From: Brachyspira hyodysenteriae ATCC 27164
Lineage (GTDB): Bacteria; Spirochaetota; Brachyspiria; Brachyspirales; Brachyspiraceae
Assembly: GCF_001676785.2 (NCBI RefSeq)
Contig: NZ_CP015910.2
Coordinates: 1,612,001 to 1,676,000 of the forward strand
Direction of reading: 5' to 3'
DNA length: 64,000 nucleotides
Shown here: positions 55,134-64,000 of the stretch, piece by piece
How positions within the stretch are numbered: the stretch's first letter is position 1
Layout: every line of letters starts with the position of its first letter
The notes under the pieces: generated by a model
The model's input: the letters and a program-made list of their open reading frames with translations, nothing else
Told to the model about the DNA's origin: nothing
Database searches by the model: none
Program-made: the position numbers and the translations under genes

Positions 55134-56954
55134 ATGAGTAATGAAAATAAATCAAATACTTTAATAGAAAGAAAAGATGTAAAAATAGAAGATACTTGGG
55201 ATTTAACTTTATTATATAAAAATGATGAGGAGTTTGAAAAAGATTTTAAAGCAATGGAAGATTTTTCAAAAGAATCAGCAAAGTTCAAAGGTAATCTTTC
55301 AAAATCAGCATCTGAATTAAAAAATATATTAGACTCTATAATGAATGCATCTATTATATTAGATAAATTAGGTTCTTATGCTTTTCTAAAACAAACAGAA
55401 GATTTAACTAACAATGATTCAAATATAAAAATAGCAAGATTTTCAAAATTAGCTTCTGAATTTTCTGCTAATTTAAGTTATTTTGATCCTGAATTAATGA
55501 GCATTGATGATGAAAAAATGAATAGTTTTTTAAAGGATGAGGTACTAAAAGATTATTTAATTTATTTAAGAAATATACTAAAATATAAACCTCATACATT
55601 ATCAGAAAAAGAGGAAAGAATATTAGCATTGCAGGGAGAATTAGCTTCAACTGCTTCAAATGTATTTGATACTTTGAATGATGCTGATTTGAATTTCGGA
55701 GAATTAGAATATAACGGAGAGAAAACTACATTAACTCATGCTACATTCTCAAGTTTCCAAGAAAGCCAAGATAGAGAATTAAGAAAAAACAGCTATAATC
55801 AATTCTATAAAGAATATGATAAGCATAAAAATACTTTTGCTGAACTTTATGCAAGTCAAATCAAACAGGATATATTCGATGCTAGAATAAGAAATTACAA
55901 TAGTGTACGTGAAATGGAATTATTCGGCGATGATATACCGGTAAGCGTTTATGACAGTTTAATTAAAAGCGTACATAATGCATTACCTGCTTTGCATAGC
56001 TATTATGAATACTGTGCTAATAAATTGGGAATTACAGATTTCAGGCAGTATGATAAATATGCACCTGTAGTTAAAGACGTAAAAATACATCATACATTTG
56101 ATGAAGCTATAACAGTTTTAAGTAAAGCATTATCACCTCTTGGAGAAGAATATGTATCAACTCTTACAAATGGACTTAATTCAAGATGGGTTGATAAATA
56201 CGAAAATAAAGGAAAAACAAGCGGAGCATTCTCTGCAGGCTGCTATACATCAGAACCTTATATATTGATAAACTTCAGAGATGAAAGCATTGAATCAGTA
56301 TTTACATTAGCACATGAAGCAGGACATAGTATGCATAGCTATTACAGCAGAAAAAATAATCCTTTCCAGCATCATGATTATAGTATATTTGAAGCTGAAG
56401 TGGCATCTACTTTCAATGAAAAACTTTTATTTAATTATTTTATGCAAAATGAAAGTAAAAAAGAAGTGAAAGCATTTTTACTTAATAAGGATATAAATGG
56501 ATTTGTTGCTACAGTATTCAGACAAACTATGTTTGCCGAGTTCGAGCATATTATTCATAAAGAAGCTGAAGAAGGAAATCCAACAACATTGGAGCTTATA
56601 AGAACAGTTTATAAAGATTTACTTAAAAAATATTTTGGAGATAAAGCTGTACTTGAAGAAACAAGCGATTTAGAGGCTTTGAGAATACCTCATTTCTACC
56701 GCTCATTCTATGTTTATAAGTACGCTACAGGAATGTCTGCTGCTGTTGCTTTATCTAATGGAGTACTTGAAGGCAATGCTAAAGGCGACTACACAAACAG
56801 AGATAATTATTTGAAATTCTTAAAAAGCGGAGGAAGCAGAACTCCTATAGAGAATTTAAAAGTTGCAGGTGTTGATATGACTAAGCCTGAAGTTGTAGAA
56901 AGTGCTTTGAAATTATTTGCTAAAGAAGTAGAAGAATTAAAATCATTAAATTGA
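55134..56954 (+). CDS. pepF: Oligoendopeptidase F
   Basis: This 606-residue M3 metallopeptidase has the zinc motif HEAGH in FTLAHEAGHSMHSYYSRKN near residue 395, the downstream glutamate ligand in SIFEAEVASTFNEKLL, and the family signatures SGAFSAGCYTSEPYILINF and the late SGGSRTPIENLKVAGVDM. PepF cleaves short peptides in the cytoplasm. AAGGAG precedes the ATG. It is monocistronic with a hairpin at 56977-57006. Confidence 0.95.
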   Translation: MSNENKSNTLIERKDVKIEDTWDLTLLYKNDEEFEKDFKAMEDFSKESAKFKGNLSKSASELKNILDSIMNASIILDKLGSYAFLKQTEDLTNNDSNIKIARFSKLASEFSANLSYFDPELMSIDDEKMNSFLKDEVLKDYLIYLRNILKYKPHTLSEKEERILALQGELASTASNVFDTLNDADLNFGELEYNGEKTTLTHATFSSFQESQDRELRKNSYNQFYKEYDKHKNTFAELYASQIKQDIFDARIRNYNSVREMELFGDDIPVSVYDSLIKSVHNALPALHSYYEYCANKLGITDFRQYDKYAPVVKDVKIHHTFDEAITVLSKALSPLGEEYVSTLTNGLNSRWVDKYENKGKTSGAFSAGCYTSEPYILINFRDESIESVFTLAHEAGHSMHSYYSRKNNPFQHHDYSIFEAEVASTFNEKLLFNYFMQNESKKEVKAFLLNKDINGFVATVFRQTMFAEFEHIIHKEAEEGNPTTLELIRTVYKDLLKKYFGDKAVLEETSDLEALRIPHFYRSFYVYKYATGMSAAVALSNGVLEGNAKGDYTNRDNYLKFLKSGGSRTPIENLKVAGVDMTKPEVVESALKLFAKEVEELKSLN

Positions 56955-56976
56955 TTTAATTAATTATTAATTTTTT

Positions 56977-57006
56977 AAGGCTGGCATTTTTTATATGTCA
57001 GCTTTT
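56977..57006 (+). terminator. Terminator after pepF
   Basis: The imperfect hairpin AAGGCTGGCA / TGTCAGCTT, with one bulged G, is followed by TTTTATTTTA. Confidence 0.55.
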
Positions 57007-57073
57007 ATTTTATATGCTCTTCTATTTTTTTAAATTTAATATATACTAATACAAATAATTTTAAGGAGAACAT

Positions 57074-57277
57074 ATGGAAGTTTCAGATAGAAGCTGGGTT
57101 GTTGCTTTACTTTTTGCAATATTTCTTCCTGTTCACAGATTTTATGTAGGAAAAATAGGAACAGGTATATTATACTGGCTTACTGCCGGTGGTTTTGGTA
57201 TATGGTACATTGTAGATATTGTATTGATACTATTAGATCAATTTACTGATAAAGAAGGAAGAAAATTAAGAAAATAA
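57074..57277 (+). CDS. TM2-domain protein
   Basis: This 67-residue protein has the TM2 pattern: AVVALLFAIFLP-type first helix, the HRFYVGKIGTGILYWLT turn and helix, and GFGIWYIVDIVLIL. It is complete and of usual length for bacterial single-domain TM2 proteins, whose function is unknown. AAGGAGA lies before the ATG. It is monocistronic with a strong terminator. Confidence 0.88.
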   Translation: MEVSDRSWVVALLFAIFLPVHRFYVGKIGTGILYWLTAGGFGIWYIVDIVLILLDQFTDKEGRKLRK

Positions 57278-57283
57278 CAAAAT

Positions 57284-57319
57284 AAAAAAGGTTAGTATTT
57301 TATAACACTAACCTTTTTT
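57284..57319. terminator. Bidirectional terminator between the TM2 gene and thrB
   Basis: A perfect 13-bp stem AAAAAAGGTTAGT (57284-57296) with ACTAACCTTTTTT (57307-57319), with U-runs for both strands, between converging genes. Confidence 0.85.
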
Positions 57320-57343
57320 AATATTAAATAAATAATTAAAAAT

Positions 57344-58288
57344 CTATTTTATTATAACACCTTTTTGAGGTATATTTAAAACTTTTATTTCACAGTCTAT
57401 TTTCTTTTTATTGAAACTGCTTTTCATAGCTTCAGAAACTTTTTTAATTATCTTTTCATCGTTTTTTACAAGAGAAAGTATTGAAGAACCTGCACCGCTT
57501 ATTGTAACAGAATATGCCCCTGCTGCTTTAGTATTCTTAAATAAATCTTTTAGCCCAGGTATAAACTTAGCTCTGTAATCCTGATGCAGTTTATCATCTG
57601 TAGCAACCTCAAGTAAATCTAATCTATTTGAGGATAATGCAGAAGTAAGAAGTGCAGCCCTTGAAATATTAAATATAGCATTTTTAAAAGTTATTTCTTT
57701 AGGCAAAGCATTTCTTGCAGTTTCAGTACTCAAATAAAAATTAGGAATAGCAACTATTGCCTTTAAATCTTTAGGTGGTTTTATTTTAACATATTTAAAA
57801 TCTTCATCTTTACGAACTACACCAGATATAATACCTCCCAATATTGCAGGCGATACATTGTCGGGATGTCCTTCAAGCTGAACTGACATATTCAATATAT
57901 CATTTTCAATTGATAGTTTGTTTCCAAGTATATAATTAGCAGAAAGAAGTCCTCCTATTATAGCTGCAGAACTGCTTCCAAGTCCGCGTGAAAGAGGTAT
58001 TCTATTTATACATTTTATTATATATCCTTTATCAGGCTTTGATTTTAATCTTTTGTATACTAATTTCATAGCATCAAGTATCATATTATTGTCTTTTGAT
58101 ATCTCGCTTTCACCTTCTCCGCTTATTTCAAATTCTATTTTTTTTGAATCATCATTAGAATATATATGTATTTCATTATACAAATCTAAAGCAAGCCCTA
58201 CACTATCAAACCCAGAACCAATATTCGCAGATGTAGCAGGTATTTTAAAAGTTACGAGTTTTTTATTTTGCGATTTATTCATTATCAT
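57344..58288 (-). CDS. thrB: Homoserine kinase
   Basis: This 314-residue GHMP kinase has [25 protein letters not shown] at the start, the ATP loop [17 protein letters not shown] near residue 92, [14 protein letters not shown] and the late [15 protein letters not shown]. It phosphorylates homoserine for threonine synthesis. Its ATG overlaps the thrC stop codon (ATGA), so the two are translationally coupled, with thrC first. The operon is closed by the hairpin at 57284-57319. Confidence 0.94.
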   Translation of the reverse strand: MIMNKSQNKKLVTFKIPATSANIGSGFDSVGLALDLYNEIHIYSNDDSKKIEFEISGEGESEISKDNNMILDAMKLVYKRLKSKPDKGYIIKCINRIPLSRGLGSSSAAIIGGLLSANYILGNKLSIENDILNMSVQLEGHPDNVSPAILGGIISGVVRKDEDFKYVKIKPPKDLKAIVAIPNFYLSTETARNALPKEITFKNAIFNISRAALLTSALSSNRLDLLEVATDDKLHQDYRAKFIPGLKDLFKNTKAAGAYSVTISGAGSSILSLVKNDEKIIKKVSEAMKSSFNKKKIDCEIKVLNIPQKGVIIK

Positions 58289-59340
58289 ATTCCTATAGCT
58301 TTTCTTATTTCTTCTATATTGTTATCAACTTTTATAGGTTCATTGCAAATTTTTATTGCATTATCAGGATCTTTAAGCCCGTTTCCTGTTAATACAGAAA
58401 CTACAGTATCACCTTTATTTATTTTTCCAGCTTTACGGCTCTTTATTATACCAGCAAGAGAAGCAGCAGAAGCAGGCTCAGCAAATACACCTTCTTCTGT
58501 TGTAAGCATTTTATAAGCCTCTAATATCTCATCATCAGTAACAGAATCAATAAAGCCTTCAGATTCATTAGCAGCATTAACAGCAAGTTTCCAGCTTGCA
58601 GGATTTCCTATTTTTATAGCAGTAGCTAATGTCTGAGGATTCTCTATTATTTTGTTTTGTACTATAGCAGCAGAACCTTCAGCCTCAAAACCTATCATCT
58701 TTGGAAGATTATTTATCTTTGCATTTTCTTTATATTCTTTAAAACCCATCCAATATGCAGATATATTTCCTGCATTTCCAACAGGTATTGCCAAATAATC
58801 AGGGGCTTTTCCTAAAACATCGCAAATTTCAAATGCAGAAGTTTTTTGTCCCTGAAGTCTGAAAGGATTAATAGAGTTTACCAATGTAATAGGATATTTA
58901 TTAGTAATATCAACAACAGCCTTTAAAGCCTCATCAAAATTTCCTTTAATAGCTATAACTTTAGCACCATACATCAAAGCCTGAGCTAATTTACCTAAAG
59001 CAATATTTCCATCAGGTATAACAACTATACAGTCTATACCGCTTCTAGCAGCATAAGCAGCAGCAGATGCAGAAGTATTTCCTGTAGAAGCACACATTAT
59101 AGCTTTAGTATCTCTGCCTTCAAGTGCTTTAGCAACAGCCATTACCATACCTCTGTCTTTAAAAGAACCTGTAGGATTAAGTCCGTCATATTTTAAATAT
59201 AATTCTATATCCAAATCTCTTCCTATTCTTTCAGCTTTTATTAAAGGAGTATTTCCTTCATGCAAGGTTATCAATGGAGTTTTATTTGTAATAGGTAAAT
59301 ATTTTCTGTATTCTCTTAAAAGTCCTTTCCAAGATTTCAT
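58285..59340 (-). CDS. thrC: Threonine synthase
   Basis: This 351-residue PLP enzyme of the short class has the cofactor lysine in [23 protein letters not shown] near residue 55, [19 protein letters not shown], the phosphate-binding [16 protein letters not shown] and the late [13 protein letters not shown]. It converts O-phosphohomoserine to threonine. It is first gene of a coupled thrC-thrB pair; no hom or asd gene is in the window. Confidence 0.94.
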   Translation of the reverse strand: MKSWKGLLREYRKYLPITNKTPLITLHEGNTPLIKAERIGRDLDIELYLKYDGLNPTGSFKDRGMVMAVAKALEGRDTKAIMCASTGNTSASAAAYAARSGIDCIVVIPDGNIALGKLAQALMYGAKVIAIKGNFDEALKAVVDITNKYPITLVNSINPFRLQGQKTSAFEICDVLGKAPDYLAIPVGNAGNISAYWMGFKEYKENAKINNLPKMIGFEAEGSAAIVQNKIIENPQTLATAIKIGNPASWKLAVNAANESEGFIDSVTDDEILEAYKMLTTEEGVFAEPASAASLAGIIKSRKAGKINKGDTVVSVLTGNGLKDPDNAIKICNEPIKVDNNIEEIRKAIGI

Positions 59341-59470
59341 AGTTTTATCCTTTTTAATTTAATTAAAAATTATCTTTGATAGTATTTAATATAGAATATA
59401 ATATAAACAATAATTTTTCAAGTTATTAATTAACATAATAATAATAAATTTATAAAATACTTATTTAATA

Positions 59471-59510
59471 AAAAACAAGAGAATTAATATTTTTTAATTC
59501 TCCTGTTTTT
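59471..59510 (-). terminator. Terminator after ftsK
   Basis: A stem of about 17 bp with one mismatch, AAAAACAAGAGAATTAA (59471-59487) with TTAATTCTCCTGTTTTT (59494-59510), about 49 nt past the stop. Confidence 0.75.
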
Positions 59511-59558
59511 AAGATAGGTATAAACATGTATATAAATATTTGATATTTCTTAAATTAT

Positions 59559-62500
59559 TTATTCATCTAAAGTTATTAAAACCTCCCTAGGCTTACTTCC
59601 ATTTTCAGGTCCAACAATACCCTGACGCTCCATTATCTCTACTATTCTAGCAGCTCTGTTATATCCTATTTTCAAGCGTCTCTGTAAGAATGAAGCGCTA
59701 GCTTTACCTGTTCTAGCAACCAACTGAACTGCATCCTCCCAAAGCTCTTCATCAAGTATATCTTCTTCATCAGTATTTCTATCATCTGCATCACTTCCTT
59801 CTAAAGCAGCTATAAGACTCTCATCAAACATAGGAGACATCTGTCCGGATAAATAATCAACAACCTTTTTAACTTCATTATCAGAAACAAAAGCTCCCTG
59901 TACTCTGTCAGGCATTTGACTTCCGGAAGCACAGAATAAAGCATCTCCTTTACCCAATAACTGTTCAGCACCGGACATATCGATTATGATTCTTGAGTTA
60001 GTTTTGTTAGGTACTTGGAATGCTATTCTTGTTGGAAGATTAGCCTTTATAACTCCTGTAACAACATCTGCAGAAGGTCTTTGTGTAGCTATGATTAAAT
60101 GTATACCAACCGCCCTACTCATACCAGCCAAACGAGATATTAAATCTTCTACCTCTTTTGAAGCAACAACCATTAAGTTATGAAGCTCATCTATTACAAG
60201 AACTATATATGGGAATAACTCTAAAGGCTCTCCGTTAAATTCTGTTTCTCCTTCTTTAAGTAATTGTCTTACCTTTTCATTATAGGTTTTAACATTTCTA
60301 ACAAAGAATCTTTCCATTCTCTCATATCTTTTTTCCATTATATCTACAATGTATCTTAATACTATTGTGGCTTTCTTCTCATCTGAAACTACAGGAGACA
60401 TCAAATGAGGTATGCCGTTATAAATAGAAAGCTCTACTCTCTTTTTATCAACAAATATAAATTTAAGTTCATCAGGTCTAAACTTATATAAAAGTGAAAG
60501 TATTATTGTGGATAAGCAAACACTCTTACCAGAACCTGTAGTACCGGCAACTAATAAGTGAGGAGCCTCTGACATATCAGATACAACATTATTACCATAA
60601 ATACCTTTTCCAAGTACGAATGGTATATCAAGTTTTGATTGTCTGAAATCAGTACTTTCCAAAACATCTCTTAAATAAACAGCACTTCTAACTTTATTAG
60701 GTATCTCTATACCTATAACAGAACGTCCAGGTATAGGAGCAATTATCCTTACACTTTCAGAAGCTAAAGCCAAAGCGATATTATCTGTAAGGTTAGATAT
60801 TTTTGAAACTCTTATTCCTGATGCAATCTCAAGTTCATATCTAGTAATAACAGGTCCTCTTGATACTCCTGTTACTTTTGCTTCAATATTAAAATCCAAT
60901 AAAGTATGCTCAAGCTGCATTGCTGTTTGTTTAATGGACTCCATCATAGCACCATCATTTACAGGTATTGATCTATTTAATAAATCAAAAGGCGGATGCT
61001 TATAATGTTTATCAACATATTTAGTATCAAAATTAGATTGTATACGTTCTGTATCTAAATTTTTAATTGATTTAGTACCTATAACGGATTTCATAGGCTT
61101 TAATGTATCAACTGTTTTTTGAGATTCTATATTGATAAATCCTGCTTCCTCCTGAGGTGCATTACTTATATGAGTTTCATTATTATATTTATCATCTTCT
61201 TTATTATCTTCATTTATTTCTTCTGATTCTTTTAATATATGGGTAGTAACTGCATTATTATTTTCTATATTATTTTCTATATCACTATTTTCTTTTATAT
61301 TATCTGAAGCATTATTTAAATTATTAGATTCTAATAAGTTTTCATTAATAATATTATTTTCAGTATTTACACTTCTAGTTTTTAATCTTATATCTTCTAT
61401 ATTAGAATCAGCATTATAAAGCTCTTCTTCGTCCAAATCAAACTCATCTATTTTACTGTCAGTATAATTATTATGATGATTATTATAATTTGGTATATGA
61501 TCAGCTCTATTATATTCTCTTTTTGAAGCATATCCCATAGCAAATTCAAATGCTTCTTTTTTCTTTTTACTGCTGTTTATACTGTTTCCAATATTATTTG
61601 AAGTTAAAACATATTCTTTTTTTTCTTCTTCTTTTTTAGTTTCTACAATATTATCAATATTATTATGTACTTCGTATACTTCATTCAATTCATTTTCTTT
61701 ATTTTTTTTATTCTCTTCAATTAATCTCTGAAGCTTTTCAAAACTATCCTCTGCCTCAGTATTTTCATTGACATTTGTTTCTTCTTCTTTTTTATTTATA
61801 TCAGAATAATCATAAATATAATTTTCATAATTATTAACACTATTAGCTCTTATATATTGATCTTCAACATTATATTTGGCATAATTATCAAATGAATCAT
61901 CATAAGCAGCCCTTTTGAAATCTGACTTTTTCAAATAGTTAATATTATAATCTAATCCTTCAAATTCCTGATAATCATTATTTTCTGCTTCTTCTAATTC
62001 TTCATTTTTTTTTTTATTTATGAAGTCATTATAATAACTTCTATAAAACTCATCTTCCATTTCCATACTGCTTTTATGATTTATATTATTTCTATTAGCT
62101 TTTTCTTTTCCAAATACAACTTCTGCTAAAGTAAGACCCAAATCTTCTTCTCTATTTTCTAATGCATTTACATTTATTCCGCCGTTAAAATGCATATTTT
62201 TTAATTCATTTGTAATATTTTCAGTTTCTTTACTAAATGAATCAGTTTTAGTAAAAAAGCTATTAGCAGAGTTATTTTTTCTCAATAAATTTTCTCTGTA
62301 TTTTTTTTCATCAAAATTATAATTATTATTTTCTACTTTCTCTATAAATGGTACAGTTTTAAATTCTAATTCTGAAATTTCTTTAGTATCAAATAAAGGT
62401 ATATAATCTCTAGAATATGTTTTTTCTTTATTATCAGTTTGAAGAGAAGTTTCAGTATTTTTCATTGATTTTATTTCTAAATCTTTTATTCCATTAACTA

Positions 62501-63155
62501 CTTTTTGCTCTATATCTTTTATCTTATCAAAATCTACATTTCTCACCATATCTCTGAAATAATTAACCAAGTCCATTATAGAAAGTTTAGCAAAAATTAT
62601 GGCAGTTATTACAAGTCCTGCAATTACTATCATAATAGCACCAGTCTTTCCAAATATTGATACTAAAGAACCACCTATAAACTCGCCTAACATACCGCCT
62701 TTATTATAAAAATCTAAACTTCCTAAGAATATGTTTAATAGTATGCTAAGAAGTATCATCAATATAGAAGATGATAATGCAGATATTAATATTCTATCAG
62801 TAGAGTTTTTTAATATGATATTAACTCCAGCATATATAAAAAATGCAGGTATAACATAAGATGCAAAACCAAATGCTAAAAATGAATAGCTTGATATATA
62901 AGCACCAAATATACCTAATAAATTTTTAATTTCATTATTGGAGTTTAAATCTTCCATATTCATACTGAAATATGAAAGAAGTAATATTCCAGCAAATAAA
63001 AGGCATAAGAAACCTACTATATCAAAAAAAGGATTTCTATTCTCATATTCTTCATGAATGTAATCATCAAAATTTTCATTTTCTGATTTTTGTTCAAATT
63101 TCTTTTGTTCAGCTCTTTTTTGTATTGTTAATTTTCTTTTAAATAATCCCATCAT
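59559..63155 (-). CDS. ftsK: DNA translocase FtsK/SpoIIIE
   Basis: This 1198-residue protein has four or five membrane segments between residues 45 and 190, then a very long hydrophilic Asn/Glu/Lys-rich linker (about 200-680). The motor follows, with KVTGVSRGPVITRYELEIA, HLLVAGTTGSGKSVCLSTIILSLL (Walker A), FPYIVLVIDELHNLMVV (Walker B), LIIATQRPSADVVTGVIKANLPTRIAF and DRVQGAFVSDNEV. A C-terminal gamma winged helix (ASFLQRRLKIGYNRAARIVEIMERQGIVG) reads KOPS-type DNA sites. It pumps chromosome termini and supports dif resolution at the division septum. It starts 25 nt after uppP and is probably cotranscribed. Confidence 0.95.
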   Translation of the reverse strand: MMGLFKRKLTIQKRAEQKKFEQKSENENFDDYIHEEYENRNPFFDIVGFLCLLFAGILLLSYFSMNMEDLNSNNEIKNLLGIFGAYISSYSFLAFGFASYVIPAFFIYAGVNIILKNSTDRILISALSSSILMILLSILLNIFLGSLDFYNKGGMLGEFIGGSLVSIFGKTGAIMIVIAGLVITAIIFAKLSIMDLVNYFRDMVRNVDFDKIKDIEQKVVNGIKDLEIKSMKNTETSLQTDNKEKTYSRDYIPLFDTKEISELEFKTVPFIEKVENNNYNFDEKKYRENLLRKNNSANSFFTKTDSFSKETENITNELKNMHFNGGINVNALENREEDLGLTLAEVVFGKEKANRNNINHKSSMEMEDEFYRSYYNDFINKKKNEELEEAENNDYQEFEGLDYNINYLKKSDFKRAAYDDSFDNYAKYNVEDQYIRANSVNNYENYIYDYSDINKKEEETNVNENTEAEDSFEKLQRLIEENKKNKENELNEVYEVHNNIDNIVETKKEEEKKEYVLTSNNIGNSINSSKKKKEAFEFAMGYASKREYNRADHIPNYNNHHNNYTDSKIDEFDLDEEELYNADSNIEDIRLKTRSVNTENNIINENLLESNNLNNASDNIKENSDIENNIENNNAVTTHILKESEEINEDNKEDDKYNNETHISNAPQEEAGFINIESQKTVDTLKPMKSVIGTKSIKNLDTERIQSNFDTKYVDKHYKHPPFDLLNRSIPVNDGAMMESIKQTAMQLEHTLLDFNIEAKVTGVSRGPVITRYELEIASGIRVSKISNLTDNIALALASESVRIIAPIPGRSVIGIEIPNKVRSAVYLRDVLESTDFRQSKLDIPFVLGKGIYGNNVVSDMSEAPHLLVAGTTGSGKSVCLSTIILSLLYKFRPDELKFIFVDKKRVELSIYNGIPHLMSPVVSDEKKATIVLRYIVDIMEKRYERMERFFVRNVKTYNEKVRQLLKEGETEFNGEPLELFPYIVLVIDELHNLMVVASKEVEDLISRLAGMSRAVGIHLIIATQRPSADVVTGVIKANLPTRIAFQVPNKTNSRIIIDMSGAEQLLGKGDALFCASGSQMPDRVQGAFVSDNEVKKVVDYLSGQMSPMFDESLIAALEGSDADDRNTDEEDILDEELWEDAVQLVARTGKASASFLQRRLKIGYNRAARIVEIMERQGIVGPENGSKPREVLITLDE

Positions 63156-63179
63156 AATAAAACTCCAATACCTAAAAAA

Positions 63180-63989
63180 TCATACCTGCAAAAAGTAGAA
63201 GAAAACTGCCATTCCGGCTATAAGACAATAAAATCCGAAATAGAAAAGTTTTCCTTTCTTCAAAAATGAAAGAAGGAATTTCAATGCTATAATACCAAAT
63301 ACAAATGCTGTAAAAAATCCTACTAAAGCATAAGTAATATTGAAATCAGCAATATCTTTTATTGATAATAATAAAGCACCGAATATGGCAGGCAATGATA
63401 TTAGGAAAGAAAATCTTCCTGCCAAATCTCTATTTAATCCTAAAAATAAAGCAGCACTTATAGTCATACCAGATCTTGATATACCCGGAAATATTGCTAT
63501 TGACTGTGCTAATCCTATTATAAATGCATTTCTATAAGTCATAGTAAATACATCTTTTAAATCATTGCTGTAAGTATTTTTATCTAATTTTCTAGTGAGA
63601 AGAAGTATAGAACCTGTGATAATAAGATTAAGTCCTATTCTTTGTAAATCCAAATTACTTAAATATTGTTCTAATAATAAGCCTACTATAGCAACAGGTA
63701 TAGAAGCTATTATCACCATTAAAGATATTCTAAAGCCTTCGCTATTTTTGCTTGCATATTTAACATCTTTAAGTCCTGAAAAGAATCCCACAATGGCATT
63801 TATTATATCTTTACGGAATATTAAGCATGTAGCTAAGAATGTACCGAAATGAAGTGCAACTTCAAATGATAATATGTTTTCTGCATGAAAATTTAGAAAA
63901 TATTCTGTTATTCTTAAATGACCGGAACTTGAAACCGGCAGAAATTCTGTTATAGCCTGAACAAAACCAAGTATTACAGCTTTAATCAT
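63180..63989 (-). CDS. uppP: Undecaprenyl-diphosphatase UppP/BacA
   Basis: This 269-residue polytopic protein starts MIKAVILGFVQAITEFLPVSSSGHLRI (the conserved E/SSSGH active-site region), with FEVALHFGTFLA and the second signature FPGISRSGMTISAALFLGL near residue 170. It recycles the undecaprenyl lipid carrier for peptidoglycan and surface glycan synthesis and confers bacitracin tolerance. It is complete within the window and first in a probable uppP-ftsK operon. Confidence 0.95.
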   Translation of the reverse strand: MIKAVILGFVQAITEFLPVSSSGHLRITEYFLNFHAENILSFEVALHFGTFLATCLIFRKDIINAIVGFFSGLKDVKYASKNSEGFRISLMVIIASIPVAIVGLLLEQYLSNLDLQRIGLNLIITGSILLLTRKLDKNTYSNDLKDVFTMTYRNAFIIGLAQSIAIFPGISRSGMTISAALFLGLNRDLAGRFSFLISLPAIFGALLLSIKDIADFNITYALVGFFTAFVFGIIALKFLLSFLKKGKLFYFGFYCLIAGMAVFFYFLQV

Positions 63990-64000
63990 TAAACTACCCC

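Overview
The window is very AT-rich (roughly a quarter G+C by eye). It carries exported ankyrin-repeat proteins, a CheX phosphatase, a TlyC-type CBS protein and typical low-GC spirochaete housekeeping genes. This fits an intestinal spirochaete of the genus Brachyspira. The assignment rests on gene content and composition; no marker such as 16S rRNA is present. No tRNA, rRNA, CRISPR array, insertion sequence or origin was recognised.

Layout. (1) 1-13.8 kb, accessory surface-glycan island: a licC-licA fusion in an operon with an EutH-type ethanolamine permease, an MFS transporter whose start is interrupted by a poly(A) run, a second LicC-like nucleotidyltransferase, a CDP-glycerol glycerophosphotransferase-family protein, and three paralogues of an unusual protein joining a YidC/Oxa1-like membrane domain to an alkaline-phosphatase/sulfatase-superfamily domain. 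One paralogue is cut by the window edge, one carries two frameshifts and one is intact. (2) 13.8-31 kb, mainly metabolic and housekeeping: aroF-type DAHP synthase, deoD, GNAT, msrB, an AGCS symporter, clpB, a glycosyltransferase-like gene, dnaE, and a cheX-amidase-tlyC-capA-NADAR operon. (3) 32-43 kb, accessory: a HEPN-like protein, then four exported ankyrin proteins and three paralogous polytopic membrane proteins in duplicated cassettes, with a G+C-rich structured non-coding island at 37.17-37.39 kb. (4) 43-64 kb, core: alcohol dehydrogenase, GNAT, a JAMM-DinG helicase fusion, gyrB, an FAD reductase, a lone PTS IIB, a solute-binding protein, nadD, an UshA-like nucleotidase, pepF, a TM2 protein, thrB-thrC, ftsK and uppP.

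The most interesting signal is a recurring arrangement upstream of surface-glycan genes. A short-tandem-repeat tract (7 bp x 32, 7 bp x 11, 5 bp x 16) has no stop codon in any frame on the coding strand. It lies inside a small leader ORF that ends a few bases past the start codon of the downstream gene. The unit lengths are not multiples of three, so gaining or losing a unit changes the frame in which ribosomes leave the repeat. They would then either reach the downstream start codon or stop about 70-95 nt before it. I infer a repeat-length switch acting through translational coupling. Poly(A) runs in the MFS gene and in one YidC-phosphatase copy would add further on/off variation to the same island.

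The glycan island can be read as one pathway: uptake of an amino alcohol (EutH and/or the MFS protein), phosphorylation and CDP activation (LicA-LicC), transfer by the glycerophosphotransferase-family enzyme, and a periplasmic step by the YidC-phosphatase fusions. Family assignments come from visible motifs; the pathway and its variability are inference.
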